Notes under the pieces: generated by a model
Databases searched by the model: none
What the model was told of the DNA's origin: nothing
The model's input: only the letters and a program-made list of their open reading frames with translations
From: Albidovulum sp.
GTDB taxonomy: Bacteria > Pseudomonadota > Alphaproteobacteria > Rhodobacterales > Rhodobacteraceae
Length of the DNA stretch: 64,000 nucleotides
Direction of reading: 5' to 3'
NCBI GenBank assembly: GCA_020637635.1
Contig: JACKKB010000003.1
Location: 1-64,000 of the forward strand
Shown: positions 11,231-19,411 of the stretch, piece after piece
How the letters are laid out: the number at the start of each line of letters is the position of its first letter
Position numbering within the stretch: the stretch's first letter is position 1
Position numbers and translations under genes: made by a program

Positions 11231-12792
11231 CCACCGAGATCCGCGTCCCGACGCTCGGCGAAAGCGTGAGCGAGGCCACGGTGGCCACCTGGTTCAAGAA
11301 GCCGGGCGACACCGTTGCGATCGACGAGATGGTCTGCGAACTGGAGACCGACAAGGTCACGGTCGAGGTGCCGTCGCCCGCTGCGGGCAAGCTGGCCGAA
11401 ATCGTTGCGGCCGAGGGCACGACAGTGGGTCCCGGCGCGCTGCTGGCACAGATCGCCGAGGTCGGCAAGGCCGGCCCCGAACCTATCACTCCGAAGAAAG
11501 GCGCCGAAGCGCCGCAAGCCAAAGAGGGCAAGATGGCTGGCAAGAATATCGACGTTATGGTGCCGACACTCGGCGAAAGCGTGACCGAGGCGACGGTCTC
11601 GACCTGGTTCAAGAAGCCAGGCGATGCGGTGGCCGTCGACGAGATGCTCTGCGAACTGGAAACCGACAAGGTCTCGGTCGAGGTCCCCTCGCCGGTGGCC
11701 GGCGTGCTGGCCGAGATCATCGCCCCCGAAGGCGCGACGGTCGATGCCAAGGCCCGCCTCGCCGTTGTGAGCGAAGGCGCCTCCGCCGGCGCCGCCCCGG
11801 TCGCGGAAAAGGCCGAAAAGGCCGAGGCCGTGGGATCCCCCGGTGCCGGACCCGAGAAGGTGACGGAACGCAAGGACGTCGAGGATGCACCCGCGGCGAA
11901 GAAGGCGATGGCCGAGAAGGGCCTCAGTGCCGATCAGGTCACGGGATCTGGCCGCGACGGGCGGATCATGAAGGACGACGTGGCCAAGGCCGCCGCCGGG
12001 GCCGCGGGCAAGGCAGGCACGCCCGCCGCCGTCGCCTCGGAGGCGCCGGCCCCTGCCGCGGCGCCGCGCGCACCGGTCCCGGCCGAGGATGCCGCGCGCG
12101 AGGAGCGCGTGAAGATGACGCGCCTGCGCGCCACCATCGCCCGCCGCCTCAAGGACGCGCAGAACACCGCCGCCATGCTCACGACCTTCAACGAGGCCGA
12201 CATGTCGGGCATCATGGCATTGCGCAACGAATACAAGGACGCCTTCGAGAAGAAGCACGGCGTCAAGCTCGGCTTCATGTCCTTCTTCGTGAAGGCCTGC
12301 TGCCACGCGCTGAAGGAAGTGCCCGAGGTCAACGCCGAGATCGACGGCGGCGACGTGGTCTACAAGAACTACGTCCACATGGGCGTCGCCGTCGGCACGC
12401 CCTCGGGTCTCGTCGTGCCGGTCGTGCGCGACGCCGACCGGATGGGCTTCGCCGCGATCGAGAAGAAGATCGGTGAACTCGGCCTTCGCGCCCGCGACGG
12501 CAAGCTCTCCATGGCCGAGATGCAGGGCGGCTCTTTCACCATCTCGAACGGCGGCGTCTACGGCAGCCTGATGTCCGCGCCGATCCTCAACCCCCCGCAA
12601 TCGGGCATCCTCGGCATGCACAAGATCCAGGACCGCCCCGTGGTCGTCGGGGGCGAGATCGTCATCCGCCCGATGATGTATCTCGCCTTGAGCTACGACC
12701 ACCGGATCGTGGACGGCAAGGGCGCGGTGACGTTCCTCGTCCGGGTGAAGGAGGCGCTGGAGGACCCGAGACGGCTGTTGATGGATTTGTGA
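11227..12792 (+). CDS. sucB: 2-oxoglutarate dehydrogenase E2 (dihydrolipoyl succinyltransferase) with two lipoyl domains
   Basis: 521 residues against about 400 in E. coli. The excess is a second lipoyl domain: both copies start with a VPTLGESV(S/T)EATV motif and carry ELETDKV, with lipoyl lysines at about residues 43 and 148. An internal Met before the second copy ([16 protein letters not shown]) shows the fusion join. Then follow Ala/Pro-rich linkers, a peripheral-subunit-binding domain ([20 protein letters not shown]) and the acyltransferase domain with catalytic SYDHRIVDG (His492, Asp496). It transfers succinyl to CoA. Two-lipoyl SucB is, to my knowledge, found in other Rhodobacterales. 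Confidence 0.97.
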   Translation: MTTEIRVPTLGESVSEATVATWFKKPGDTVAIDEMVCELETDKVTVEVPSPAAGKLAEIVAAEGTTVGPGALLAQIAEVGKAGPEPITPKKGAEAPQAKEGKMAGKNIDVMVPTLGESVTEATVSTWFKKPGDAVAVDEMLCELETDKVSVEVPSPVAGVLAEIIAPEGATVDAKARLAVVSEGASAGAAPVAEKAEKAEAVGSPGAGPEKVTERKDVEDAPAAKKAMAEKGLSADQVTGSGRDGRIMKDDVAKAAAGAAGKAGTPAAVASEAPAPAAAPRAPVPAEDAAREERVKMTRLRATIARRLKDAQNTAAMLTTFNEADMSGIMALRNEYKDAFEKKHGVKLGFMSFFVKACCHALKEVPEVNAEIDGGDVVYKNYVHMGVAVGTPSGLVVPVVRDADRMGFAAIEKKIGELGLRARDGKLSMAEMQGGSFTISNGGVYGSLMSAPILNPPQSGILGMHKIQDRPVVVGGEIVIRPMMYLALSYDHRIVDGKGAVTFLVRVKEALEDPRRLLMDL

Positions 12793-12814
12793 GGGCTTGA
12801 AGAGGAAAGGGAGG

Positions 12815-13060
12815 ATGGCCGACGTCTTGAGGTCGCTATTGCTTGTTTCGGCTTACCTGCCTTTGTCCGGGTGCCGCGAGGATAAGGAAGAGCGTTTTGA
12901 CGTAGGTTATGGCGATGGTTACGCGACTGGCTACAACACGACCTGCGAGATACGCGCCACATTGATTGAGGGTGATTGGAACAGCGACGGCTATTCGCAC
13001 GGTTATTCTGTCGGGTATGCGGAGGGCGCCGCTGCGTGCTTGAAAGATCGACAGAAATAG
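12815..13060 (+). CDS. small lipoprotein with Gly-Tyr repeats
   Basis: 81 residues. The N-terminal signal ends in a good lipobox (LPLSGC), predicting a lipidated envelope protein. The mature part has two clusters of Gly-Tyr steps (VGYGDGYATGYNTTC and DGYSHGYSVGYAEG) flanking CEIRATLIEGDW, with cysteines that could pair. I recall similar GYxxGYxxGYNTTC proteins scattered in bacteria but know no function. ATG 12815 follows AGGAAAGG; an upstream TTG (12797) would spoil the signal peptide. It starts 22 bp after sucB. Base composition is lower in GC than the neighbours (about 58% in the line from 12901). Confidence 0.7.
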   Translation: MADVLRSLLLVSAYLPLSGCREDKEERFDVGYGDGYATGYNTTCEIRATLIEGDWNSDGYSHGYSVGYAEGAAACLKDRQK

Positions 13061-13106
13061 CGAGCCAGAGGACAGCAATCTGCCCATCCTACCGAAAGGA
13101 CACCCC

Positions 13107-13349
13107 ATGCAACTGATCGTCCAGTTCGACACCACCGGCTTCGACGCCTGGAAGGCCGACTACGACGCCCACGCCGAAACCCGCGACAATGCCGGTCTGA
13201 CCATGCTCCAGATGTGGCGCGACGCCGATGACGGCAACCGCGTCGCGGTCCTTTACGAGGTGCATGACCGCGCCCGCGCCGATCAGTGGTTCAGGCAACA
13301 GGCCGCCCTCAAGGGCGCCACCTCCGCGCAGTTCCTGAAAACCGCCTGA
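13107..13349 (+). CDS. small conserved hypothetical protein
   Basis: 80 residues, soluble and mixed alpha/beta (MQLIVQFDTTGFDAWKADYDAHAETRDNAG begins it in two pieces of sequence). The pattern, an edge strand with FDAWKADYD, then a Met/Leu-rich centre and a basic helix, resembles small dimeric alpha-beta-barrel proteins, but I cannot assign the family. GAAAGGA lies upstream of the ATG. It lies between sucB and lpd on the same strand, with 46 bp to the previous gene. Confidence 0.65.
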   Translation: MQLIVQFDTTGFDAWKADYDAHAETRDNAGLTMLQMWRDADDGNRVAVLYEVHDRARADQWFRQQAALKGATSAQFLKTA

Positions 13350-13429
13350 ACGACGAAAAGGTCACAACTTGACCCATTGCCCCCGCCATTGCACCCTCGC
13401 CGCATCCCCGGATGGAAAGGCAATCCCAA

Positions 13430-13822
13430 ATGTCCAGTGAACTGAACATCCTCGCGCTCGTCGGGCTTTACACAGCCCTCATCCTCCTCGCGCAGGTGAC
13501 AGGCGCCATGGGGCAGGTGGGGATGGGCTATCTCCTGTCGTCGCGCGACGAACACCGGACGCTCACGGGCATTACCGGGCGGCTCGACCGGGCGCTGACG
13601 AACGCCATCACCGCGATGGCGCTTTTCGCGCCCCCGATCCTGATCCTCGCCCTCAAGGACGGGTTCAGCCACGGCACGCTCACGGCCGCGCGGATCTTTC
13701 TGATCGCGCGCATCTGCTACGTCCCGGCCTACGGCCTCGGGCTGGTCGGGGTCAGGACCCTGCTCTGGCTCACGGGCTTCGCCGCGACCGTCCTTCTCTA
13801 CCTCATGGCGCTGATGGCGTGA
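13430..13822 (+). CDS. MAPEG family membrane protein
   Basis: 130 residues with four hydrophobic segments and the MAPEG-like order: TM1 (LALVGLYTALILLAQVTG), a loop with GRLDRALTNAITAMALFAPP (the conserved R-x-N-x2-E/T region), then ARIFLIARICYVPAYGLG and a final TM. MAPEG proteins are inner-membrane homologs of eukaryotic glutathione/eicosanoid enzymes; bacterial substrates are mostly unknown. ATG 13430 is preferred over 13412 because GGAAAGG is correctly spaced before it. It belongs to the small-gene group between sucB and lpd. Confidence 0.75.
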   Translation: MSSELNILALVGLYTALILLAQVTGAMGQVGMGYLLSSRDEHRTLTGITGRLDRALTNAITAMALFAPPILILALKDGFSHGTLTAARIFLIARICYVPAYGLGLVGVRTLLWLTGFAATVLLYLMALMA

Positions 13823-13923
13823 CCTCCGCCCTGACCGTTCGCGCAACAATGACGACCGATGCACGACAGAAGAACCACTGCCGCACGACGCGGACCCGAC
13901 ACGCAGTTACGAAGGAGTAGGAC

Positions 13924-15312
13924 ATGGCGGACTTTGATGTGATCGTGATCGGCGGTGGCCCTGGCGGCTATGTCTGCGCAATCCGCTGCGCGCAACTTGG
14001 CCTCAGGACCGCCTGCGTCGAGGGGCGCGAGACGCTGGGCGGCACCTGCCTCAATGTCGGCTGCATCCCCTCCAAGGCGCTCCTGCACGCCACGCATTCG
14101 CTGCACGAGGCAGAGCACAACTTCGGCGCCATGGGTCTCAAGGGCAAGTCACCCTCGGTCGACTGGAAGCAGATGCTGGCCTACAAGGACGAGGTCATCG
14201 CCCAGAACACCAAGGGCATCGAGTTCCTCTTCAAGAAGAACAAGGTCACCTGGCTCAGAGGCTGGGCATCAATCCCCGCCGCGGGGCAAGTGAAGGTCGG
14301 GGACGAGGTGCACGATGCCAGGTCCATCGTCATCGCCTCGGGCTCCGAACCCTCCTCGCTTCCGGGGATCGAGATCGACGAGAAGACCGTCGTCACCTCC
14401 ACCGGCGCACTCGCCCTGCCCAAGGTGCCGAAGTCGATGGTGGTGATCGGCGCCGGCGTCATCGGGCTCGAGATGGGATCGGTCTATGCGCGTCTCGGCA
14501 CCGAGGTGACGGTCGTCGAGTTCCTCGATGCCATCACGCCGGGCATGGATGGCGAGGTCCAGAAGACCTTTCAGCGCATCCTGTCCAGGCAGGGGCTCAA
14601 GTTCGTCATGGGCGCCGCGGTCCAGGGCGTCACAAGGGCCAAGGGCAAGAACACCGTCAGCTACAAACTCCGCAAGGACGAAAGCGAAGCCACGATCGAC
14701 GCAGAGGTGGTGCTGGTCGCGACCGGTCGCAGGCCCTATACGGCCGGGCTGGGGCTTGAGGCCCTGGGTTTGGAACTGGAGAAGCGCGGCCAGGTCAAGA
14801 CCGACGAGCACTGGCAGACCAGCGTCAAGGGCATCTACGCCATCGGCGACGCCATCGTGGGCCCCATGCTCGCCCACAAGGCCGAGGATGAGGGCATGGC
14901 GGTGGCAGAGGTGATCGCCGGCAAGCATGGCCATGTGAACTACGGCGTGATCCCCGGCGTCATCTACACCACGCCCGAGGTTGCCAGCGTCGGCGCGACG
15001 GAGGACCAGCTGAAGGCCGAGGGCCGCGCCTACAAGGTCGGCAAGTTCTCGTTCATGGGGAACGCTCGGGCCAAGGCGGTGTTCCAGGGCGAAGGCTTCG
15101 TGAAGCTTCTCGCCGACAAGGAAACCGACCGCATTCTCGGCTGCCATATCATCGGTCCGTCGGCCGGGGAACTGATCCACGAGATCTGCGTGGGCATGGA
15201 ATTCGGTGCTTCCGCCGAAGATATCGCGCTGACCTGCCACGCCCATCCGACCTTCTCCGAGGCGGTTCGCGAGGCGGCACTGGCCTGCGGCGACGGCGCC
15301 ATCCACGCCTGA
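13924..15312 (+). CDS. lpd: dihydrolipoyl dehydrogenase (E3)
   Basis: 462 residues. FAD-binding [17 protein letters not shown] at the start, the redox-active disulfide in [16 protein letters not shown] (residues about 41-52), NAD-binding [20 protein letters not shown] near residue 180, and the C-terminal His-Glu pair in [14 protein letters not shown]. It reoxidises the dihydrolipoyl arms of SucB. AAGGAG precedes the ATG. It closes the sucAB-lpd arrangement, about 1.1 kb after sucB, with three small genes between. Confidence 0.97.
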   Translation: MADFDVIVIGGGPGGYVCAIRCAQLGLRTACVEGRETLGGTCLNVGCIPSKALLHATHSLHEAEHNFGAMGLKGKSPSVDWKQMLAYKDEVIAQNTKGIEFLFKKNKVTWLRGWASIPAAGQVKVGDEVHDARSIVIASGSEPSSLPGIEIDEKTVVTSTGALALPKVPKSMVVIGAGVIGLEMGSVYARLGTEVTVVEFLDAITPGMDGEVQKTFQRILSRQGLKFVMGAAVQGVTRAKGKNTVSYKLRKDESEATIDAEVVLVATGRRPYTAGLGLEALGLELEKRGQVKTDEHWQTSVKGIYAIGDAIVGPMLAHKAEDEGMAVAEVIAGKHGHVNYGVIPGVIYTTPEVASVGATEDQLKAEGRAYKVGKFSFMGNARAKAVFQGEGFVKLLADKETDRILGCHIIGPSAGELIHEICVGMEFGASAEDIALTCHAHPTFSEAVREAALACGDGAIHA

Positions 15313-15462
15313 GGCCCGCGCGCCCCGGCAGCGCCTGGCCCCCGAAGGGCAGGAAGCGCCACGGCAGGCCCGCCCCGGCCCTGCCCGACCGCTTGGCGAT
15401 GCCGCGGAGCGAGGCGGTCGACTCTGCCACGGCAGACACGGCGGCGCATCTCCGCCAGCCGG

Positions 15463-16113
15463 TCAGGTCGCGAGATGTCGCAACCCCTGCGTCACATCGG
15501 TGCGCACCGCAAGCCGCAGCGCGGGCTCGTCGCCCGCCTTGAGCGCGGTGATGATCATCCGGTGATGCTGCGGCGGCTCCGCGCGCGTCAGCCGTGCATA
15601 GAGAGCCCGCATCGTCGGTCCCAGTTGCAGCCACACCGTCTCGGCGATCGCCAGCATCGCCGGCGCCTGCGCGCGCAGGTAGAGCGTTCGGTGAAACTCG
15701 AGATTGGTGCGGATGTAGGCCACCGCATCATGCTTCACCGCCGCCTCGGCATTGGCCATGTTGATCGCGGTCAGCCGTTCGATCAGCGCCAGATGGGCGC
15801 GCGGCATCGCACGCGAGGCAAGCTCGGTCTCGATGAGCGCCCGCAGGGTCGCAAGCTCCTCGATCCGCTCGAACGAAAGCTCCGGCGTCGTCACCCGTCC
15901 CGAGGCCGACAGCGTGAGCGCTCCCTCCGCCGCCAGCCGCCGCAGCGCCTCGCGCGCCGGCGTCATCGACACGCCGTAGCTTCGCGCCAGACCGCGCAGG
16001 GTCAGCGCCTGTCCCGGCGGCAGTTCGCCATGCATGATCTGTTGTCGCAGCGACCGGTAGATGCGGTCGTGCGCCGAGGTGCCGGGATCGGGCGGGCGGC
16101 TTGTGGCGAGCAT
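15463..16113 (-). CDS. GntR family transcriptional regulator, FCD subfamily
   Basis: 216 residues. N-terminal winged helix (IYRSLRQQIMHGELPPG, LRGLARSYGVSMTPAREALRRL) followed by an all-helical FCD effector domain (ELATLRALIETELASRA, RTNLEFHRTLYL, HHRMIITALKAGD) with histidines placed as metal/ligand residues. FCD regulators typically sense small carboxylates. A GTGATCAC palindrome (16121-16128) lies 7 bp before the ATG at 16113 and replaces any Shine-Dalgarno, which suggests autorepression and perhaps a leaderless or very short leader. The same palindrome precedes sucC and sdhC/mcl1, so I infer this gene encodes their regulator. A GTG at 16128 is a less likely start. Confidence 0.88.
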   Translation of the reverse strand: MLATSRPPDPGTSAHDRIYRSLRQQIMHGELPPGQALTLRGLARSYGVSMTPAREALRRLAAEGALTLSASGRVTTPELSFERIEELATLRALIETELASRAMPRAHLALIERLTAINMANAEAAVKHDAVAYIRTNLEFHRTLYLRAQAPAMLAIAETVWLQLGPTMRALYARLTRAEPPQHHRMIITALKAGDEPALRLAVRTDVTQGLRHLAT

Positions 16114-16120
16114 GGCGGAT

Positions 16121-16128
16121 GTGATCAC
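16121..16128. promoter_or_regulatory. GTGATCAC operator at the GntR gene start
   Basis: A perfect GTGATCAC 7 bp upstream of the regulator ATG. Read on the gene strand it is ATTTCGTGATCACAT, the same left half as the site at 25237 (ATTTCGTGATCACAA). Binding here would block transcription or translation initiation, consistent with negative autoregulation. Confidence 0.7.
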
Positions 16129-16155
16129 GAAATCCGGCGCGGCGTCAATCGCCGG

Positions 16156-16848
16156 TCAGCTCCCGAAATCGACGCGGTGCAGCGCCGCGCCGTGACTGCG
16201 CAGCCAGCGGCGGTGGCGTTCGTAGTCGGGCACAAGCCGGGCGACCACCGCCCAGAAGGCCGGCGAGTGGTTCATCTCCGCCAGATGGGCGACCTCATGC
16301 GCCGCCACGTAGTCGAGCACCTCTGCCGGCGCCATCACCAGCCGCCAGGAGAACATCAGGTCCCCCTGCGCGGTGCAGGACCCCCAGCGCGACCGCGTGT
16401 CGCGCAGCGTGATCCGCCGGAACCGCCGCCCGAGCTGGCCCGCGTGACGCTCGCAGGCCGCCTGCAGCCGCTGGCGGGCGACGAGCTTGAGATAGGCCTG
16501 GAGGCGTGCGCCGACTCGCGCCGGATCCTGCGGAAGGTGGATCGCATCCGCGCTCAGCACCGGCGCCCGCACCTGCGCCGGCCGCACCACCAGACGGCGC
16601 CCCTCGAAGAGCAGCTCCGACCCGAAGCCCAGCGCTTCGCGCGGACCATGCGCGCCAAGCACGCGCCGCAGCCACGCGGCCTTTTCCTCGGCAAAGGCAA
16701 GTGCTGCGGCCTCCTCGGCGCGCGCCGGCATCGAGAGCGTCACCCGCCCGTCAAGCTGTGAGACGCGCAGCGAAAAGCGCCGCGCCCGCGCGCTCTTGCG
16801 CAGCGTGATCTCGACCGGCGGATCTCCTTGCAATGTGCGGCGTGTCAT
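16156..16848 (-). CDS. YgjP-type (M48-like, DUF45) metallopeptidase domain protein
   Basis: 230 residues. C-terminal half carries RDTRSRWGSCTAQGDLMFSWRL and the zinc motif HEVAHLAEMNHSPAFW (HExxH at about residues 184-188, with a downstream His near 194), the signature of the YgjP/WLM-like metal-dependent hydrolases. The N-terminal half (VTLSMPARAEEAAALAFAEE) is the usual beta-rich region. No signal peptide, so cytoplasmic. Physiological substrate unknown. It is divergent from the TIGR02300 gene and runs in the same direction as the GntR gene 42 bp downstream. Confidence 0.88.
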   Translation of the reverse strand: MTRRTLQGDPPVEITLRKSARARRFSLRVSQLDGRVTLSMPARAEEAAALAFAEEKAAWLRRVLGAHGPREALGFGSELLFEGRRLVVRPAQVRAPVLSADAIHLPQDPARVGARLQAYLKLVARQRLQAACERHAGQLGRRFRRITLRDTRSRWGSCTAQGDLMFSWRLVMAPAEVLDYVAAHEVAHLAEMNHSPAFWAVVARLVPDYERHRRWLRSHGAALHRVDFGS

Positions 16849-16987
16849 CCCGTCCCTGCCTGCCCGATGCTACTGCGTCCCGTGCGCGACCGGAAGCTTT
16901 GTCCGCCCGACAAAAGCCTTTGACAGGCCCGCGTGCATGTGGCAGTTGGCTGCGACTCTCGAACATCGAGCACGGAAGGAGTGTTCC

Positions 16988-17311
16988 ATGCCCAAGGACG
17001 ATTGGGGCGTCAAGCGCCTCTGCCCGCATTGCAGCAGCCGGTTCTACGACCTCGGCCGCGACCCGATGACCTGCCCCGAGTGTGGCCACGGCTTCACCGC
17101 GGAAAGCCTGATCGCCGGACGCGCCCGGACGCTCATCAGCGAGAAGACCGCCGCCAAGGAACAGGATCTCGACGTCGACGACATCTCCGAGGAGGAGGAT
17201 ATCGACGACAGCGACGACAACGAAATCGACGACGATCTGCTGGAAGAAGACGATGACGGCGACGTCTCTCTCGATGAGATCGCCGACGTTGCTTCGGACG
17301 ACGACGACTGA
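16988..17311 (+). CDS. TIGR02300 family (FYDLN acid domain) protein
   Basis: 107 residues. A zinc-ribbon-like head with Cys12, Cys15, Cys29 and Cys32 (CPHC...CPEC) around the name-giving FYDLGRDP, followed by a long, very acidic Asp/Glu tail (DVDDISEEEDIDDSDDNE). The family is nearly restricted to Alphaproteobacteria; the role is unknown, though the fold suggests nucleic-acid or protein binding. ATG 16988 follows GGAAGGAG. A strong terminator follows, so it is likely monocistronic. Confidence 0.93.
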   Translation: MPKDDWGVKRLCPHCSSRFYDLGRDPMTCPECGHGFTAESLIAGRARTLISEKTAAKEQDLDVDDISEEEDIDDSDDNEIDDDLLEEDDDGDVSLDEIADVASDDDD

Positions 17312-17345
17312 GACGACCGCTGCGACAAGCCGCCGGGCGGGATCG

Positions 17346-17372
17346 ACGGGCGCGGACCTCCGCGCCCGTTTT
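17346..17372 (+). terminator. rho-independent terminator after the TIGR02300 gene
   Basis: An 11-bp GC-rich inverted repeat (ACGGGCGCGGA at 17346-17356 and TCCGCGCCCGT at 17359-17369) followed by T residues through 17372, 35 bp after the stop codon. Confidence 0.85.
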
Positions 17373-17483
17373 CATGCCGGGGCCAAAAGCCGGCCCCGGG
17401 GCCGGTTCGGCACACTTTTCACTTGCGCCGCCCCGTGCCCTTGCCTATATCGCGCCGCACGGGTTACGGCCCGGACCTCCGGT

Positions 17484-17559
<76 letters not shown>

Positions 17560-17627
17560 AAATCTCTCCTTCGCATCGACCGGGAAGGTAATCGGCTCCG
17601 GCGACGGGCTTGTGCGGATACTTAGGT

Positions 17628-17670
17628 ATTGACATAAGTATTCTGCGGAATTACTTAGGCGAATGCCTAA
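17628..17670. promoter_or_regulatory. promoter/operator region of the ArsR gene
   Basis: AT-richer than its surroundings. It has TTGACA (-35-like, about 17628-17633) and two inverted repeats: ACTTA/TAAGT around that -35, and TTAGGC-GAAT-GCCTAA (17655-17670), which spans the ATG at 17663. ArsR proteins usually repress their own promoters through such palindromes; binding is inferred. Confidence 0.5.
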
Positions 17671-18007
17671 TGATATTCGCACCATCGACCGTACATTCGG
17701 CGCTCTCGCAGACCCGACCCGCCGTGCCGTCGTGCAGGCGCTGTGCAAGGGGCCGGCGACGGTTTCCGAGCTCGCCGTTCCCTTCGCCATGGCGCTGCCC
17801 TCCTTCACCCAACATCTCGGCGTCCTCGAAGGCGCGGGCCTCATCGTCTCGCGGCGCGAAGGCCGGACGCGGATCTGTTCGCTGAACCCCGAAAGCCTTC
17901 ACTCCGCCGAAGCCTGGCTCGCCCGCCACCGCTGCGCATGGGAAGCCCGCATGGACCGGTTCGAAGCCCATCTGGAACGCAGCGACGAGGAGCCTCGCAA
18001 TGAATGA
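17663..18007 (+). CDS. ArsR family winged-helix transcriptional regulator
   Basis: 114 residues. Classic ArsR/SmtB layout: FGALADPTRRAVVQALCKGPATVSEL, recognition helix region SFTQHLGVLEGAGLIVSRREGRTR, and a C-terminal dimer helix. No metal-binding CVCDL motif is seen, which fits the subgroup paired with SRPBCC/AHSA1 proteins. The stop overlaps the next gene by 8 bp. It probably represses its own bicistronic operon via the palindromes over the start codon. Confidence 0.92.
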   Translation: MPNDIRTIDRTFGALADPTRRAVVQALCKGPATVSELAVPFAMALPSFTQHLGVLEGAGLIVSRREGRTRICSLNPESLHSAEAWLARHRCAWEARMDRFEAHLERSDEEPRNE

Positions 18008-18491
18008 GCCTGATACGCAACTCGGCTCGGCCTGGTCTGCATGGCCCCTGGAACGCGAGGTCGTCATCGCCCGCGTCGTCGGCGCCGACCGGGAGACCGC
18101 CTTCCGCGCCTGGACCGATCCGGCGCAGATCGTCGCATGGTTCGGGCCAGAAGGATTCACGATCGAGACGCACGAGATCGACATCCGCCCCGGTGGACTC
18201 TGGCGGTTCGACATGGTCGCGCCCGACGGCACCCGCTATGGAAGCCGCATGGCGTTCCTGCGCGTCGTCTCCCCTTCCCTGATCGAGGTGAGCCACGGCA
18301 AGGACAACGACGACGATCCCGACCGTTTTCGCATGCTCGTCACCTTCGACGCCCAGGACAACGGCAAGACCGTCGTAACGCTCCGCCAGATGCACCCGAC
18401 GGCAGCACGCCGCGCGGCCGTCATCGCCTTCGGGGCGGTCGAATACGGCGCCCAGACCCTTGACAAGCTGGCCCGCCACGTCGCTGCGTGA
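18000..18491 (+). CDS. SRPBCC (AHSA1-like) domain protein
   Basis: 163 residues. The hydrophobic-cavity START-like fold is recognisable from REVVIARVVGADRETAFRAWTDPAQIVAWFGP, then IDIRPGGLWRFDMVAPDG and a long C-terminal helix. Such proteins bind hydrophobic small molecules and are very often encoded with an ArsR regulator, as here (8-bp overlap). Ligand unknown. Confidence 0.9.
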   Translation: MNEPDTQLGSAWSAWPLEREVVIARVVGADRETAFRAWTDPAQIVAWFGPEGFTIETHEIDIRPGGLWRFDMVAPDGTRYGSRMAFLRVVSPSLIEVSHGKDNDDDPDRFRMLVTFDAQDNGKTVVTLRQMHPTAARRAAVIAFGAVEYGAQTLDKLARHVAA

Positions 18492-18513
18492 ACGGGGTGC
18501 GCCGCCGCGCGGC

Positions 18514-19380
18514 TCAGGCGCCGTGACTGCCGTCGTAGGGATTGCGGGCGGGCGGTTGCCAGGCCGCGGCAAGCTCCGGCTCGGGGGCCAGGATCTCGAC
18601 CCGGAGGGGATGGCAGGCGGCGGCATCCGAGGAGTGCTCGGCCGAACAGTCGCCACCCGGGCAGGCCGAAAGTGCGCCGAGCAGGTCGATCTCGGCGAAG
18701 AACTCCAGATAGTCGCCGGGCCGCACCGGCGAGGCCTTCATGAAGTATTGGCCCGTGTCGCGGGTGAAGCCGGTGCACATGAAGACGTTCAGCACATCGT
18801 GGACAAGAAGCTCGGCCTCCCTGCGCGCGAGTCCGGTCTCGTCCGCGAGCGCCCGCGTCAGGTTCGAATGGCAACAGTGATGATACTGGTCGCCATGGCT
18901 CAGAAGCGCATGGGTATAGGGATCGCAGCGCGTCCCGATCACGTCGTGGACCGAGCCGCCATCGGCGTCGAACCCGTACCAGTCGAGCGTATCATGCGTG
19001 ATGGTCGCCATCGGCCGCAGGTAGGGCAGTACGGACCAGAGCCGGTCGCCCGTCGACAGATGCGTGCCGTGAAGCGCTCGCGTCTTGCCGGAAAAGAAGC
19101 GTTCGAAGAGGTCGCCGGCATGCCAGAGGTTGAGATCGCCTACCTGCGGCCCCTCGACGGAATGGATCCGGAAGAACTGCCCCGCGCCCACCCGGAAGCA
19201 GGCCGCATCGCGCGGCGCGACCGTCACGTCGGCCACCGTCCGCAGGTTCGCCCGCAGCCGGCGATAGAGCGCCATGTCTGGACCGGGCAGGGTTTCCGGC
19301 GGATAGGCGATGACCGGGCGCCGGGCCCGACGGGCCGCGGCATCCTCTGGCGCAGCGGTTTCGGGCCGTTCGGGCTTCAT
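18514..19380 (-). CDS. DUF1989 (urea carboxylase-associated) family protein
   Basis: 288 residues. Family pattern visible as VGDLNLWHAGDLFERFFSGKTRALHGTHLSTGDRLWSVLPYLRP (in two stretches), then DVLNVFMCTGF and a Cys/His-rich tail (SACPGGDCSAEHSSDAAACHPLRVEI) suggesting a metal site. DUF1989 proteins are best known next to urea carboxylase and guanidine-degradation genes, but neither is nearby. The assigned start lacks a clear ribosome site. It is convergent with the SRPBCC gene. Confidence 0.85.
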   Translation of the reverse strand: MKPERPETAAPEDAAARRARRPVIAYPPETLPGPDMALYRRLRANLRTVADVTVAPRDAACFRVGAGQFFRIHSVEGPQVGDLNLWHAGDLFERFFSGKTRALHGTHLSTGDRLWSVLPYLRPMATITHDTLDWYGFDADGGSVHDVIGTRCDPYTHALLSHGDQYHHCCHSNLTRALADETGLARREAELLVHDVLNVFMCTGFTRDTGQYFMKASPVRPGDYLEFFAEIDLLGALSACPGGDCSAEHSSDAAACHPLRVEILAPEPELAAAWQPPARNPYDGSHGA

Positions 19381-19411
19381 CGGCGCAGCGTCGCCCCGGC
19401 GCGCCGACCCG

